Shown: positions 24,201-37,500 of the stretch, one piece after another
Layout of the letters: each line of letters starts with the position of its first letter
Numbering within the stretch: the stretch's first letter is position 1
Source: Amyloporia xantha
Taxonomy: Eukaryota; Basidiomycota; Agaricomycetes; Polyporales; Adustoporiaceae
Assembly: GCA_036971615.1 (NCBI GenBank)
Contig: JAYKKR010000037.1
Coordinates: forward strand, 124,001-188,000
Direction: 5' to 3'
Length of the DNA: 64,000 bases
Notes under the pieces: generated by a model
Databases searched by the model: none
What the model was told of the DNA's origin: nothing
What the model saw: only the letters and a program-made list of their open reading frames with translations
Program-made: the position numbers and the translations under genes

Positions 24201-27200
24201 GAGACGAACATGGGAGCGCGGGCACTGTGTTGGCTGTCGGAAGATGCTGAGCGTGGATTGAGCATTGCCTATTGGGAAGAATTGAATGTGATAAACGTAC
24301 CGCCGTGCTCCTCGTCATAAACAAGGAATCGGAACGCGGCCGTGGGCTGAAGGAACAGTGAGCAGCAAGGAGGGAACGATGAGCAAACTCACCGTCAACA
24401 CGACGAACGCGTATCGAGGAGGGGACGCGACAGCGTAGCGAGAGCCGAACGAGCGGATGATGAGAGCAGCAGTGGAGAGATAGAAGAGGGAGAGGAGAGA
24501 CGGTGAAGAGGGAAAAGGAGAGGAGACCAGTGCTGACCTTAATCACCCGTTGCACCCCAGCTTATATCCTCCCCAGCATCGCCTTCTCACGCCAGATCGC
24601 CCCACCCCATTGTTCTCCCGTCTGCATCCGGATCCTCGCATCCAGTATCCGCAATGTCGTACGCGCAGAGCAACCGCTTGAGGGCTGACGGCACGCCAAG
24701 GATTCGCATTCAAAGCGAAACGGCGGTGTTCGCCGTGAAACCGCCCGTGCGCGTATTCCGACGCGATCGATCAAATTGCGAAGCACAGACGCGCCACTAG
24801 ATGCGCCCGGCGGAACGGTGGATGGAAGGCAGCCAGGAGGACAGGATCCAGCCGGTTGGCGAATATCCCGCTCCGTCCGTCACGCCTTGAGGATTCAGGC
24901 AAGGAGCTCCTCTTCTTCGATGGGCGCGCAACAGCCTTGAAGTGGGGTCAGCAAGCTCGTGGAGGATAGCATTAGGACGAACTCACCATTGCGTGTATCC
25001 TGCGATTCTTCGCGACAGCTTGTACAATCCCCGGAGCACCACACCCAGGGACCGACGTTTGCTCGCTTGTATTCTCGCCACTTAGCAAGCCGAGATGTAA
25101 TCCATTGGTCCTGAAATCAATAGAGCCGGAACATGGGATGAGTAGGCAGACAGTCGAATTAGCTACACGTTCCATAATCGCTGACTTACGCGAGACGCCG
25201 CGCTGCGTTACGTGTCTTGAAAGAACCAACCTTGGTCAATACCAAGACGTCACAGCACCCATAGAGAATGCAATGCACGATATTCAAACCATGAAGTCAT
25301 TTCTAATTCACCGTTGAGTTTTCAAGGCAAGTCTCTGCGAGCGGTGCAGCCCTTCCCTGATACTGGCCAGGCCATACGTTCCGTGAACGACTGACAGCTA
25401 CTGGCTGAAAGAGCGGGATTAGATCAGCAATTCTATAAATATGCAACGAGATCACATACACGTCGAAGAAGCACTGTGAATCGCTTTCGGGTATGTACGT
25501 CGGTGTAGATACTGCCAGTGCGGAAGCATCATGGCAGCGAGAAGTAGCGCCGCAATTAGGTTTGACATACCGAGTCCATCAGAAAGAACGGAAGTACAAA
25601 CGAATATTGTGAAACACCGCGAAGCCATGACCACAATCACGGCGATCGAGCGCTGAACGCGAACCGGACTGACGTCTTGCGCTTGCCGTCTTCTCTGGAT
25701 CTGTCGGATTTGCGGCAGAGACATCTCAATGTCACGGATAGCAGCAATACTGCGTGTTCTTCTTCATTTGTTCATACGGTAGAGTACTATCGCGAATATA
25801 ATTATCTACGGGGCTACATACTCATGTCAGTAAAGGGATACGAAAGTGTATCAACAAAGGAATACGCACGCTATAGTGCTTTCACACCTGTTACAATCCA
25901 ACTGCTGCAATCCAAATCACCCCGCATCTCTTGGCGGCTGCTCCCTCTGTCGGCTGCTAAGTGAGCCCCGGCACGCTCCTATATGCGCTGTGACAAGGAA
26001 TGCCGGTGTTCCCTCAGTCCTGTCAAAACTGAGATTCTCCGAAAATAATCAGCGAGAAATAGGTGAAATACATGTGACGGTAAAATACATACATGGGTGT
26101 GACATCTAAGCGGGATGCGGAGATGGAGCAATCTTAGAATTGATCCGCTTCGAGTCAAATAGTCCGATTCTGCGCTTGCTAAGATAACGAGGTGCGAATA
26201 GAGGCGAGGTCATGTTAACATGAGCCTCGAGCTGAGATCGGCTGAAATCCCAGAAAATGTAATTATCGTCGTTGTCTGGGTGAGTGTGAAGTTCAGAGTA
26301 GTGGAGAACAGAGGATATTTTTAGCCCAGCCAAGATGAGATAGAGCACGAGAGAACCGGAGCAATTCAGCGCGAGTTTCAGTCCGAATCATGGTAAGAGA
26401 ATACCACTGATCGCCGGTCACAATCACCTGCCAGAGCAAATGGGGAGCAATTCACATTCAAAGAAAACATGTCAGTGCAAGAGCAGACGGTCGATGTAAT
26501 ACTAGTGAGGTGGACAGTAAAACCTCCTACTTGGAGGAGAAAGCAGAAAGGTTCGGACTCGGAGGACGTTTTGCGGGTTGTGGCTGAAACTCAATTGGGT
26601 TAGGTGTCTAATCAAGATCGCGCTCACTCTCAGAGTCTCGCTCGAACTTCATCCAGCTCTCGTACGTCCATGCTGAACGTTATTCAGTACTATCTGGGCA
26701 GCACATTCATCTGAATACCCTGCTTCTGTCATTCAGTGGTACTCGGATGGCTCAATCAATTTCTGCTCGGCTTCTCATCCAATTCGGCAGGTTCAGCTCA
26801 GTCCCCGGCAGATACTCAGGCTTACGCATACTCGGCAGCACAGTGAGAACGGGACCATACTAGTGCTATGTGTAACAGAGCAGCACCATTCTCCGATCAG
26901 TCCATAGGTTTACTGTGTGAGTTGTGGCGATGTGGTGTTGTCTTTGATGCAGCAGCAGACCCGGAGCTGTGCTTCGGCTCAGTCCTCATGAGCTGTGAAA
27001 CAGAGGTATATTGAAGTCTTCCACAACTCCATGTAAGATTCTAATCATTAGTTTCAAATTTCTACCTGTTGCTGTGAGCTGTGCACCTTCGCTGCCGTCA
27101 GAATTTGAATTACTAAAGCCTGAGGATTATCTTATCAGCAACTTGAGCATTGGACGGCTGTGGACTGATCTATGACACATGTGATCACTCACCAAACGTG

Positions 27201-30200
27201 ACAGAAACCCTAGTCTCAGGTTACTTAAATTTATTGTGATGAGGTGAAACAATCATCTTGGAACTGCGAACGGCACAAATGCTATGCGAAGCTGAGTTCA
27301 ACGTAAATGTATTCTGATAATCACTTGAGAATTTGTCAACATGTCAACGGTTGCAAAATTCACACGGTAAATTCCAAAAATCAAATTAATCAGTGGTAAC
27401 CATCAGCTCATCAAGCGCTTGATGCATTTCACTTGGCACATAGACTGCCGAACATCAGACTGGCTGTCTACGCGCTAAGTGAAAGATCTGAGTGCAGCTC
27501 CAAGTCTGACTACAGGCCTACACTCCGCCGATGTCATGTATATAAGACCACATACAGTATGACCATCAGGCAAAGCTTATATTTCCCTGCCCCGCTATTA
27601 TGCTTGCGCATTCCAGCAACATCTTTTGCTCCTGTACTGATCTACTCAGCAAATATGGCATGCGGTGACCCATGCACTGGCACTTTGTAAGTGACTGACA
27701 TACTACTCCGAGACTTGAGCTGATTGTAGTCTCTTACCTTAGCTTCAGTGGTCAGTTGGCGAGGATCAAACTGTGTATGGATGTGCTGCAGTTACCATCC
27801 TAAAGTCGGCAATGACTTGTCGCTATTCTAGTATCATTCCTTCAGGTAAGCAGAAGCACGATCACACGTGATCGTGTCCTGACTGGGTCATTTTACAGAG
27901 GATGCTGAATGCACGCATCGCGCGTCTGGACTGGAAGAATAGACAGTATGTACGCTTCCTACCGCTCTTGGGCCCGTATGCGCCAGGAGTCGGACACGAT
28001 CATCTAGCGCACTTAGCCATGGTCAGAGCAACGATCGAGCAGAAACGGTCCGTTTCCGATCATAGCACAATCCATCCAACACCGGACGACAAGCTCGTAG
28101 ACGGCGTGGCTCTGACTCTGGCATGCAATTCACAACGACGCAGCTTCACAAGTCCACGCGGACCGTTCATCGTGTACGGTGCTAGGATTTGTTCTCCAAG
28201 AATGAGGCTGAGGCTGGGGGACGACAGTCAGCTGCGGACGGCGTACAGCCGGCTGGTGTGTTATGTGGCACGGTGAGTTTGAATACGCATTCTGTTTGGA
28301 GTCTTCTTGAAGATTGCCAAGCTGACACCTGACTTAGATCTTTGTGGCTCGACGTCAAACGGACACGTGCAGACGTCCATCAATGAAGCCAAGGCAGGCA
28401 AGGTACGTCTGCATATCTGACGTTCACTCGCATTGGGGCTGACCTCGGCTGCCAGTGGGTAGTTTCTACTATTCTACGATCTCGCAGTGTCTACAGCTTG
28501 GATATTGGAGACTGCGTGTGTGGCCAGAGTGCATGGGACCCTCGTCCTGTCCCTCTTTCCGCGACCGGATAGTTCCAGTCGAAGTGGACAGCATCTAGCG
28601 AGAGCTGCCTCGCGTACCGTTCGTCCGGCGCTCAGGCAAACGACAGGTGCATCTCAATGGAGCAGACGGCCGGACGGCTGGCTGGCTATCCAAAGTCGCT
28701 GGACGACAGGCGTACGCCTAGTGCTATCGCCCTGCACTGGTTACCGTGGTCAGTGTAGACTTGCGTCCGCAAGTTTCTTCCTCCTCGCAGTGGTGATCGG
28801 TGCTCGGAGCTCGGATCCGGCTCCGGATGGGATGCTGGACGTTGAATGAGCGCGAGCTCCACGAAAAGGCAGGTTCCTTGATTCGCGTCATCCCATTCTG
28901 GAACTGACCGTCTCGTTTCTTGTTTTGACAGCGTGCGAGTTCTGTCTACAGCTCGTGCACTAGACCTCGCACTGCGTGGGTTGACTTGCAGGTTGAGGAT
29001 CGGCTCAGCAGCAGCCCCCGCAGTGCGAACAGTTTCCAATGGACAATGGACAACATTGGTCCATTCACGTCTGCACTGGACCAGACACAACGACCGGACG
29101 ATGTGGATGCCGGACGGCGTGGGATACTAGCCATGCGAACGTCAAACGAGTGTCGAGAAAAGAGAGGCATCACATTCGATTCTTAGACGGTATGTTGTTT
29201 CCGTCTGATATCCTGCTTGAGCCGGGAGCTGACTGCTGGCATTTCGTGTTCCAGAGGTCACTGAACGAACAACTTGGATGCCGGATGGCGTGGGATAGCT
29301 ACGCAAACGTCGAAACGAATGTCGAGAACGGAGAGGCATCACATTCGATTAGAAGCGCTTGTTCTGTAGGATCTGCGCAATGTTCTACGGTATGTTCTTT
29401 CTATCTGAAATCCTTTGGAGCCGGGAGCTGACTGCTGGATTTTGCTTTCCAGAGGTCTCTCCCCGTCGCCAGTCATAGACACGCGATGTCCGAGTCTGGG
29501 CCAGGGTAGACGAATTTCGCGTCCCGAAGGACTTCACTCGTCGCCAGCTCCCTGCCACACATTCGCGACGTCCACCGCTGCTCAGTCCAACTGGATAGAT
29601 TGCACATCGGGAACGAGTTGTGTTCGAATCGATGCGCCAATCGGATCCGCGGACATTGGACGGCGGAACGACTGAAGACGCCGGCGATCTGCCGCGAGCA
29701 CCACGATGGAAGGCTGCATGCTTCGCGTGCAGCATCGCCATATGCCGCGAAATGGGTAAATTGCGATGTCTGGCGGAGGAGTCTCTGCGCGTGAGGGGAG
29801 CGACTCGACTCCGAGATGCTGCGCAGGGTGGACTACGAAGCGGAAGGAACAGACAGGAAAAGGAGGGGAGGGGGTGGTGAGCAACAAATAGATGGGAAGG
29901 GGAGGGGATGGAGTGGAAGGAACATACAGGAGAGGGAGTGGAAGGAATGTACAGGAGAGGGAGTGGAAGGAATGTACAGGAGAGGGAGAGCATACTTTCG
30001 ATTTTTGGCTGGACATGCACGCGTGCTGACTTCAAATATATTTCGTCGTACGTACACGGATTGTAGCTACGCCGACACAGGACGTCATCTGCAGGCACGC
30101 CGCGGCTGATCTCCTTTTCTTCCATCGTCCGCGCCCAGATCTAGCTCGTCGTTCAGAGCCGTTTGCTGCAGGAGGAGCCGCGTGCGCAGTAGAAATCACG

Positions 30201-31110
30201 AAACATACCCGCCTGCAGCGACTGCAGCGCTTCATCTTGTCTTCCGCTATCTTGCACTCCTGCTCGATCTCTAGCCGAGAACGCGAGTCTTTACCCAGGT
30301 CAATGTACTTGTCGATAGCCATGTTCCACAGGTCCGAGCGCCGTTGTCCTTCGACCTTGCTGACCTGCTTCTCCCATGGGCTATGCGCGGAGGGGTACCG
30401 TAAGGATGGGCAATCTGCGATAAAGAACACGAGCTCACATAGGGAATGTCCCTACCCTCCCGTGCAGGCCAGCGTACATGAAAGCAGGATCCACCAGATC
30501 AGACTTGACTAGCGTGTCTGTGACTTTGGCCAAAGTTTCCTGTCGTTTTGCGCGTACTTCCTCGCTGAGCTCCGGCTCGCTGTCGTCGTCCGACCCGTAT
30601 CCCTGCTGCAAGCGTATCTGTCGCCTCAACATATCCATAGGGTCGTCCCTTGTGGTGATGATCTTGATGCGCTGAAGACGCTCGTCCCACCCCTCCCACG
30701 TCTCGAAGTCCCGCCGCTTGCAGCACTTCCGGAATACCTTCTGCGAACCGCACATGCACAAGATGTCCGGCGGATACGGCCTCGGGTCCGTCGCGTGACA
30801 TTCAGAGAGCAGCTTTCCAGACCAGCAAGGACATGGTCGAGCCGGTCTCGGCGGGAGACTCGATGCTGTGCGGAGTAGCGAAGCCAGCTTCGTTACGTCT
30901 GCGGCGGTATGAGTTGTCTCAAAGGGCGGGATGCCCGACGGTGGCACTCGCGCTCCGCAACGTAGAAGCAGCTCCATAAGCGTCCAATCCACAGCCAGCC
31001 ATGCCGGCATAAATGGGTAGGCGCGGTTATACATCGATATGTTTACGTCTGCGCCCTGCTCGATCAGCAAGATAGCGATCTTCTTGATGCGCCGGCGGGT
31101 GTGCACCTGA
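20745..31110. repeat. Unit copy 3, with divergence switch at its right end
   Basis: Matches copies 1 and 2 almost base for base up to about 30730. From there on (for example AATACC where the other copies have AACACC, then GGGTCC for GGGTTC) it carries the substitutions typical of copy 4. The boundary lies inside the ankyrin gene, so the near-identical block and the older block meet in coding sequence. Confidence 0.92.
21224..30084. other. Intergenic part of unit copy 3
   Basis: Same succession as copies 1 and 2: GC-rich block to ~24887, AT-richer block, TATATAAG at 27539, candidate transcript, exon-intron cassette at 29106-29458, minisatellite at 29911-29985. The one local difference seen is a G5 to G4 change at 29795. 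No further gene is supported. Confidence 0.7.
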
Positions 31111-31592
31111 CGGTCCTCGGCGTCAGGGTCGTCTGGCACGCGACAGTACGTGGCGAGCATCTTGAGGGCGACGAAGAGCGCGGTTGCGCCCTCTCTGTCT
31201 TGCTGGTCGATGTCCACCCCGAGACGAATGCACTCGTACGCAAGGGGCACGTCGCCGAACTTGGCGGCAAAGTGCAAGAACGTGCGCTGCTCGATTTCGG
31301 CGAACTCCTTCCACATTTCGTTGTAGAGCCGCCTTTCTGGGTTCAGAGGAAGCCAACGCCGGCAGAACACGAGCGGACTGCCATCGCCGGCGTCCTCGCT
31401 GTTCGAGAGCAGCTCGTTGCGGAAGGAGATGTAAGGCTGCCAGAATATGAATGAGTCTTTGATCCCGCGTGGATCTCCAGTGCGCAGCTCCTCGAGCAGG
31501 TCCTGGGGTAGATATGTGTTCACGTCATGCGGATTCATAGGAAGCAGAAATTCGTCCGTTATTGTTGGCGTGCTCGAGCGCGGGACTTGCAT
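30085..31592 (-). CDS. Ankyrin-repeat / SEC-C protein, chimeric diverged copy
   Basis: Three exons with introns at 30438-30381 and 30208-30166, giving 468 residues in frame. The carboxy-terminal third is identical to the other copies. The amino-terminal two thirds carry substitutions (TPTITDEF for TPIITDEF, LLPMNP for LLPLNL, QDREGA for QDSEGA, HATDP for HATNP), a one-residue insertion (ELRTGDP) and a two-residue deletion before PPRPARPCPC. All SEC-C cysteines and the ankyrin core are kept, so the diverged version still looks constrained. The change from diverged to identical sequence within one gene marks a recombination or duplication breakpoint near 30730. Confidence 0.87.
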
Positions 31593-34500
31593 GGCCCATG
31601 AGCGACGTTGACACAAGAATACAACGAAAGGGATCCGGACGACGATGCATGCTAGTCTCCCTTTAATCACGTGCATACAGTTCGCTGCCCCATGTTCATT
31701 GGTGATTGCCTCGATCGCAATAAGCCAGCCTATGGAATGGATCCAGCCAGTCTTCGCAAACGCGCCGCGGCGTTGATCGTCGTCCAGCTCTCGCCTCTTT
31801 CCCAACCCAACGCAGTGCTACGCGCACCCTCCTCACGTCGCCTCCTCTCGTCTGGTCCGTCTCCGAGCTCCGTCTTCCGTCTCTCGCTGTCCTCCGGCCT
31901 CCGTCTCTTACTGCTCCCTGTCTGTTTCTCTGCCCACGCTCTGCGCCCTGCAAATCCATTCCTCGCAACGTCCGCTCTCACAGTCCAACCCACGTTGCGT
32001 TCACCACGTCCTATCGCCTACACACAGCGAATGCACCCCAGTCTCTCTCCTCTCTCACCGTGTCTACCCTCGTTCTTCCGTTCTCGCCCGCCTCCGTCGC
32101 TGCGTTGAGCTACTTCGCTAGCTCCTCCGCTCTGTGCTCGCTCAGGTGCCCCCGCTTCATCCCGCGTCCCTCGACTTCGCTTGCCCGAGCACGCACTGGT
32201 AAAAGCTCCAGCGGTGAGGGATATGCAAGCAGCCCTGTGTAGCCGGTATGCCTATTCCCGTGTTCCTTACGCTCTTTGCTCACAGACCCGGCCTCTGTCC
32301 GTAGACAGTCATTCCCCTGCAGCTAGTCTCCTCCCGCCCTCATTCTTCAGCATTCGAACTACGCGCATACGTCCATCCCGTGCAGCCAACGTCGCTCAGC
32401 AAACCGCACGCACACATTGCCGTAAATGCACGCAGTACGCAGCGCGAATGTCCCCCCGAACGGGCCAGTGGCGCTCAATATTGCGAGCGTCTGGATACCA
32501 GCACCCCGGTGAGCACAGATGCCCGCTATGTGCGCGGGACACATCGTGCGCGTGTCCGTACGCAGCCGACGCCAAGAGCAACGCGAGAGAGCTGCGCTGG
32601 ATAGGCGTAGTTCTCAAGGCATCAGGCGCACGCGCGCTGGGAGGAATCCGCCGTCGGTACGTCATGAACATAATTATACTTTGTTTCTATTTACACGTTT
32701 GCCTAACCAAGCATCGACGATCGCCGTCCCTCCCCTTGCAGGCCTCTACTCTCGACGCTCACATGTCCCCACCCGCAGCCGACCACACCCACACGCTGTG
32801 CGCTGGCACTAGCACCCCTAGACAGCCTTCCCCGTCCCCATCGGCGCGCTTTGCTCATCGAACATCAAGCACGGGGTGCATAGCCGAATACGAACGAGCG
32901 CATCCATGGCACAAACGCGTACCGCGCGTCGTTACATCGTATGGCAAGACGAGAGTGGGGGCGCGTGAACTGACAGCCAAACGGATGCGCGCCGGTGCCC
33001 TCGCTCCCCCAGCGCGGCTTGTTCGCTGCGTACGGTCCCGGTCCGAGTCAGACTTCAAGACCATCAGTGCAGCCTACCCCGCACCGTCCGCTGTCCACTG
33101 CGGAACGCTCGTCTGAGCATTGACAGCGTGTCTCACGGACAGATTCGGTCCCTGACGACGACGGCGAGATCGCGCGCCTTGTCGCTCAGGGTCCTGCTCG
33201 TGCTTGCTGTCCGGGGCGCACTCGCGCGGGAGAGCGTTCGCGTCCGGGAGGGGGCAGTCTTCCTCACGAACGAGAGCCGCTCTCGCTCTTGGCGTGTGCG
33301 CTCGCCCGTGGAGCGCGCTCCTCTTGCGTGGTCTACTACTCGAAGCTTCGACTATCGCCCGATGTACGCTCTCCCTGCGTCATCGTACATTCCGGCTTCC
33401 CCGTCGGCCTGATGCCCCCTTGTCCATTTGCGCGCCCTCTACCATCCCCTCTCTCCTCGCTGTCAACGCATGCACGGTGTCCGTGCCAAACTACGATAAC
33501 GCGAACCAATAGCAGACCGGCGCGCTGCACATCTCTACACCGCGTAGAGACGCGCTCTCCCCGTCCGATCACTTGAACAGCGGCAGCGCGATACCCCGCG
33601 TGACTCCCCTTTTTACGATCGTATCGCCCTGCGCCCGCCGCTCGTTTCTCGCTGTCATCCCCCAAGCACAACCGCAATCAAGTAGACGATCGACTCGTGC
33701 CCGGTGTGTCCAAAACACGAACTAACCACTCATGCAGTATTTACAGCGCGCTGTAACACTCAGATTCCGCCCATCCGTCACTCGCTGTCTGTGCACAAGC
33801 GATGATGCGTCGCCCCCGCTAGCGTCGAACACCGCGTGATTCAAGCCGCGCGAATCCCGGCTCTGCGGACGACGGGCGGACTTCGTCGAGAGGGAGGGCG
33901 GGCGGCGCTTCGCTCAGAGGGACAAGCCGTGATCGTGGATCGTTCGGCGCGAGTGAGGGCGGATACCGAGAGCGAGAGCAAGGGCGAGGGCGAGTACGGT
34001 ATGGGCGTGCGTGAGCGAGCGATGCTCGTCGGGCAGCCAGCTGAGAGGTAGCCAGTAGTATCTAACATTCCATGTAAATACGTTCAATCAGTTTCATTCA
34101 ATACATGAGTCCGGTGACAGACGAAAACCCACCGTCAGATCGGACCGACATGAACGTCGGCGCATGAGGTACGGACGTATTGCGCTTGCGGGTACGTCCG
34201 CACAGGCCGTGGTACGCGATGTTAGCAACGCGAATGCGTTCGCAATCCCCACATCTGGCAGGCAGCGCGTGCTTATGCGCACCTAATATTCAACCTGTAG
34301 ATTAACCAGCTGTAATGACAAGAGGCCTGGGAGGGGAGGCTCGAGTCCTGTCAGCCAGCATGACATTTCCGTCCATAACGACTACTCACCAGAGCCGGAG
34401 AAGGACACCCTCGCAGCCGTTATGAGCGACGCCGTCAGCAGCTGACGGGGCGCGTTCGTGCGGGTGCGCCGTGAATGAGCGACGCACGGGTATGCCATCG

Positions 34501-37500
34501 GATTGGTTGGCAAGACCTGCCCGCGTTCACAGACCGGGGCAGGGTGTTCGGCATACGTCGAGACGAACATGGGAGCGGGCACTGTGTTGGCTGTCGGAAA
34601 ATGCTGAGAGGGTGGGTTGAGCATTGCCTATTGGGAAGAATTGAATGTGATAAACGTACCGCCGTGCTCCTCGTCATAGACAAGGAATCGGAACGCGGCC
34701 GTGGGCTGAAGGAACAGTGAGCAGCAAGGAGGGAACGATGAGCAAACTCACCGTCAACACGACGAACGCGTATCGAGGAGGGGACGCGACAGCGTAGCGA
34801 GAGCCGAACGGGCGGATGATGAGAGCAGCAGTGGAGAGATAGAAGAGGAAGACGAGAGACGGTGAAGAGGGAAAAGGAGAGGAGACCAGTGCTGACCTTA
34901 ATCACCCGTTGCACCCCAGCTTATATCCTCCCCAGCATCGCCTTCTCACGCCAGATCGCCCCACCCCATTGTTCTCCCGTCTGCATCCGGATCCTCGCAT
35001 CCAGTATCCGCAATGTCGTACGCGCAGAGCAACCGCTTGAGGGCTGACGGCACGCCAAGGATTCGCATTCAAAGCGAAACGGCGGTGTTCGCCGTGAAAC
35101 CGCCCGTGCGCGTATTCCGACGCGATCGATCAAATTGCGAAGCACAGACGCGCCACTAGATGCGCCCGGCGGAACGGTGGATGGAAGGCAGCCAGGAGGA
35201 CAGGATCCAGCCGGTTGGCGAATATCCCGCTCCGTCCGTCACGCCTTGAGGATTCAGGCAAGGAGCTCTTCCTCTTCGATGGGCGCACAGCAGCCTTGAA
35301 GTGGGGTCAGCAAGCTCGTGGAGAATAGCATTAGGACGAACTCACCATTGCGTGTATCCAGCGATTCTTCGCGACAGCTTGTACAATCCCCGGAGCACCA
35401 CACCCAGGGACCGACGCTTGCTCGCTTGTATTCTCGCCACTTAGCAAGCCGAGATGTAATCCATTGGTCCTGAAATCAATAGAGCCGGAACATGGGATGA
35501 GTAGGCAGACAGTCGAATTAGCTACAAGTTCCGTAATCGCTGACTTACGCGAGACGCCGCGCTGCGTTACGCGTCTTGAAAGAACCAACCTTGGTCAATA
35601 CCAAGACGTCACAGCACCCATAGAGAATGCAATGCACGATATTCAAACCATGAAGTCATTTCTAATTCACCGTTGAGTTTTCAAGGCAAGTCTCTGCGAG
35701 CGGTGCAGCCCTTCCCTGATACTGGCCAGGCCATACGTTCCGTGAACGACTGACAGCTACTGGCTGAAAGAGCGGGATTAGATCAGCAATTCCATAAATA
35801 TGCAACGAGATCACATACACGTCGAAGAAGCACTGTGAATCGCTTTCGGGGATGTACGTCGGCGTAGATACTGCCAGTGCGGAAGCATCATGGCAGCGAG
35901 AAGTAGCGCCGCAATTAGGTTTGACATACCGAGTCCATCAGAAAGAACGGAAGTACAAACGAATATTGTGAAACACCGCGAAGCCATGACCACAATCACG
36001 GCGATCGAGCGCTGAATGCGAACCGGACTGACGTCTCGCGCTTGCTGTCTTCTCTGGATCTGTCGGGTTTGTGGCAGAGACATCTCAATGTTGGCACCGA
36101 TATGCAATACAGCGTGTTCTTCATTTGTTCATACGGTAGAGTACTATCGCGAATATAATTATCTACGGGGCTACATACTCATGTCAGTAAAGGGATACGA
36201 AAGTGTATCAACAAAGGAATACGCACGCTATAGTGCTTTCACACCTGTTACAATCCAACTGCTGCAACCCAAATCACCCCGCATCTCTTGGCGGCTGCTC
36301 CCTCTGTCGGCTGCTAAGTGAGCCCCGGCACGCTCCTATATGCGCTGTGTCAAGGAATGCCGGTATTCCCTCAGCCCTGTCAAAACTGAGATTCTCCGAA
36401 AATAATCAGCGAGAAATAGGTGAAATACATGTGACGGTAAAATACATACATGGGTGTGACATCTAAGCGGGATGCGGAGATGGAGTGATCGTAGAATTGA
36501 TCCGCTTCGAGTCAAATAGTCCGATTCTGCGCTTGCTAAGATAACGAGGTGCGAATAGAGGCGAGGTCATGTTAACATGAGCCTCGAGCTGAGATCGGCT
36601 GAAATCCCAGAGAATGTAATTATCGTCGTTGTCTGGGTGAGTGTGAATTTCAGAGTAGTGGAGAAAAGAAGATATTTTAGCCTAGCCAAGATGAGATAGA
36701 GCACGAGAGAACCGGAGCAATTCAGCGCAAGTTTCAGTCCGAGTCATGGTAAGAGAATACCACTGATCGCCGGTCACAATCACCTGCCAGAGCAAATGGG
36801 GAGCAATTCACATTCAAAGAGAACATGTCAGTGCAAGAGCAGACGGTCGATGTCATACTAGTGAGGTGGACAGTAAAGCCTCCTACTTGGAGGAGAAAGC
36901 AGAAAGGTTCGGACTCGGAGGACGTTTGGTTGTGGCTGAAACTCAATTGGGTCAGGTGTCTAATCAAGATCTCGCCGATCGCGCTCACTCTCGCTCGAAC
37001 TTCATCCACTGGCTCCGCTCTCGTCCATGCTGAACGTTATCCAGTACTATCTGGGCAGCACATTCATCGGAATACCCTGCTTCTGTCATTCAGTGGTACT
37101 CGGATGGCTGAATCAATTTCTGCTCGGCTTCTCATCCGATTTGGCAGGTTCAGCTCAGTCGGACCGGCAGATACTCAGGCTTACGCATACTCGGCAGCAC
37201 GGTGAGAACGGGACCATACTAGTGCTATGTGTAACAGAGCAGCACCATTCTCCGATCAGTCGATAGGTTTACTGTGTGAGTTGTGGCGATGTGGTGTTGT
37301 CTTTGATGCAGCAGCAGACCCGGAGCTGTGCTTCGGCTCAGTCCTCATGAGCTGTGAAACAGAGGTAACTTGAAGTCTTCCACAACTCCATGTAAGATTC
37401 TAATCATTAGTTTCAACTTTCTACCTATTGCTGTGAGCCGTGCACCTTCGCTGCCGTCAGAATTTGAATTACTAAAGCCTGAGGATTATCTTATCAGCAA

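Noticed and set aside
1..31110. Ribosomal DNA as the explanation for ~10.4 kb tandem units
   Set aside because: The length would suit, but no 18S, 5.8S, 28S or 5S sequence is visible, and the unit carries a protein gene.
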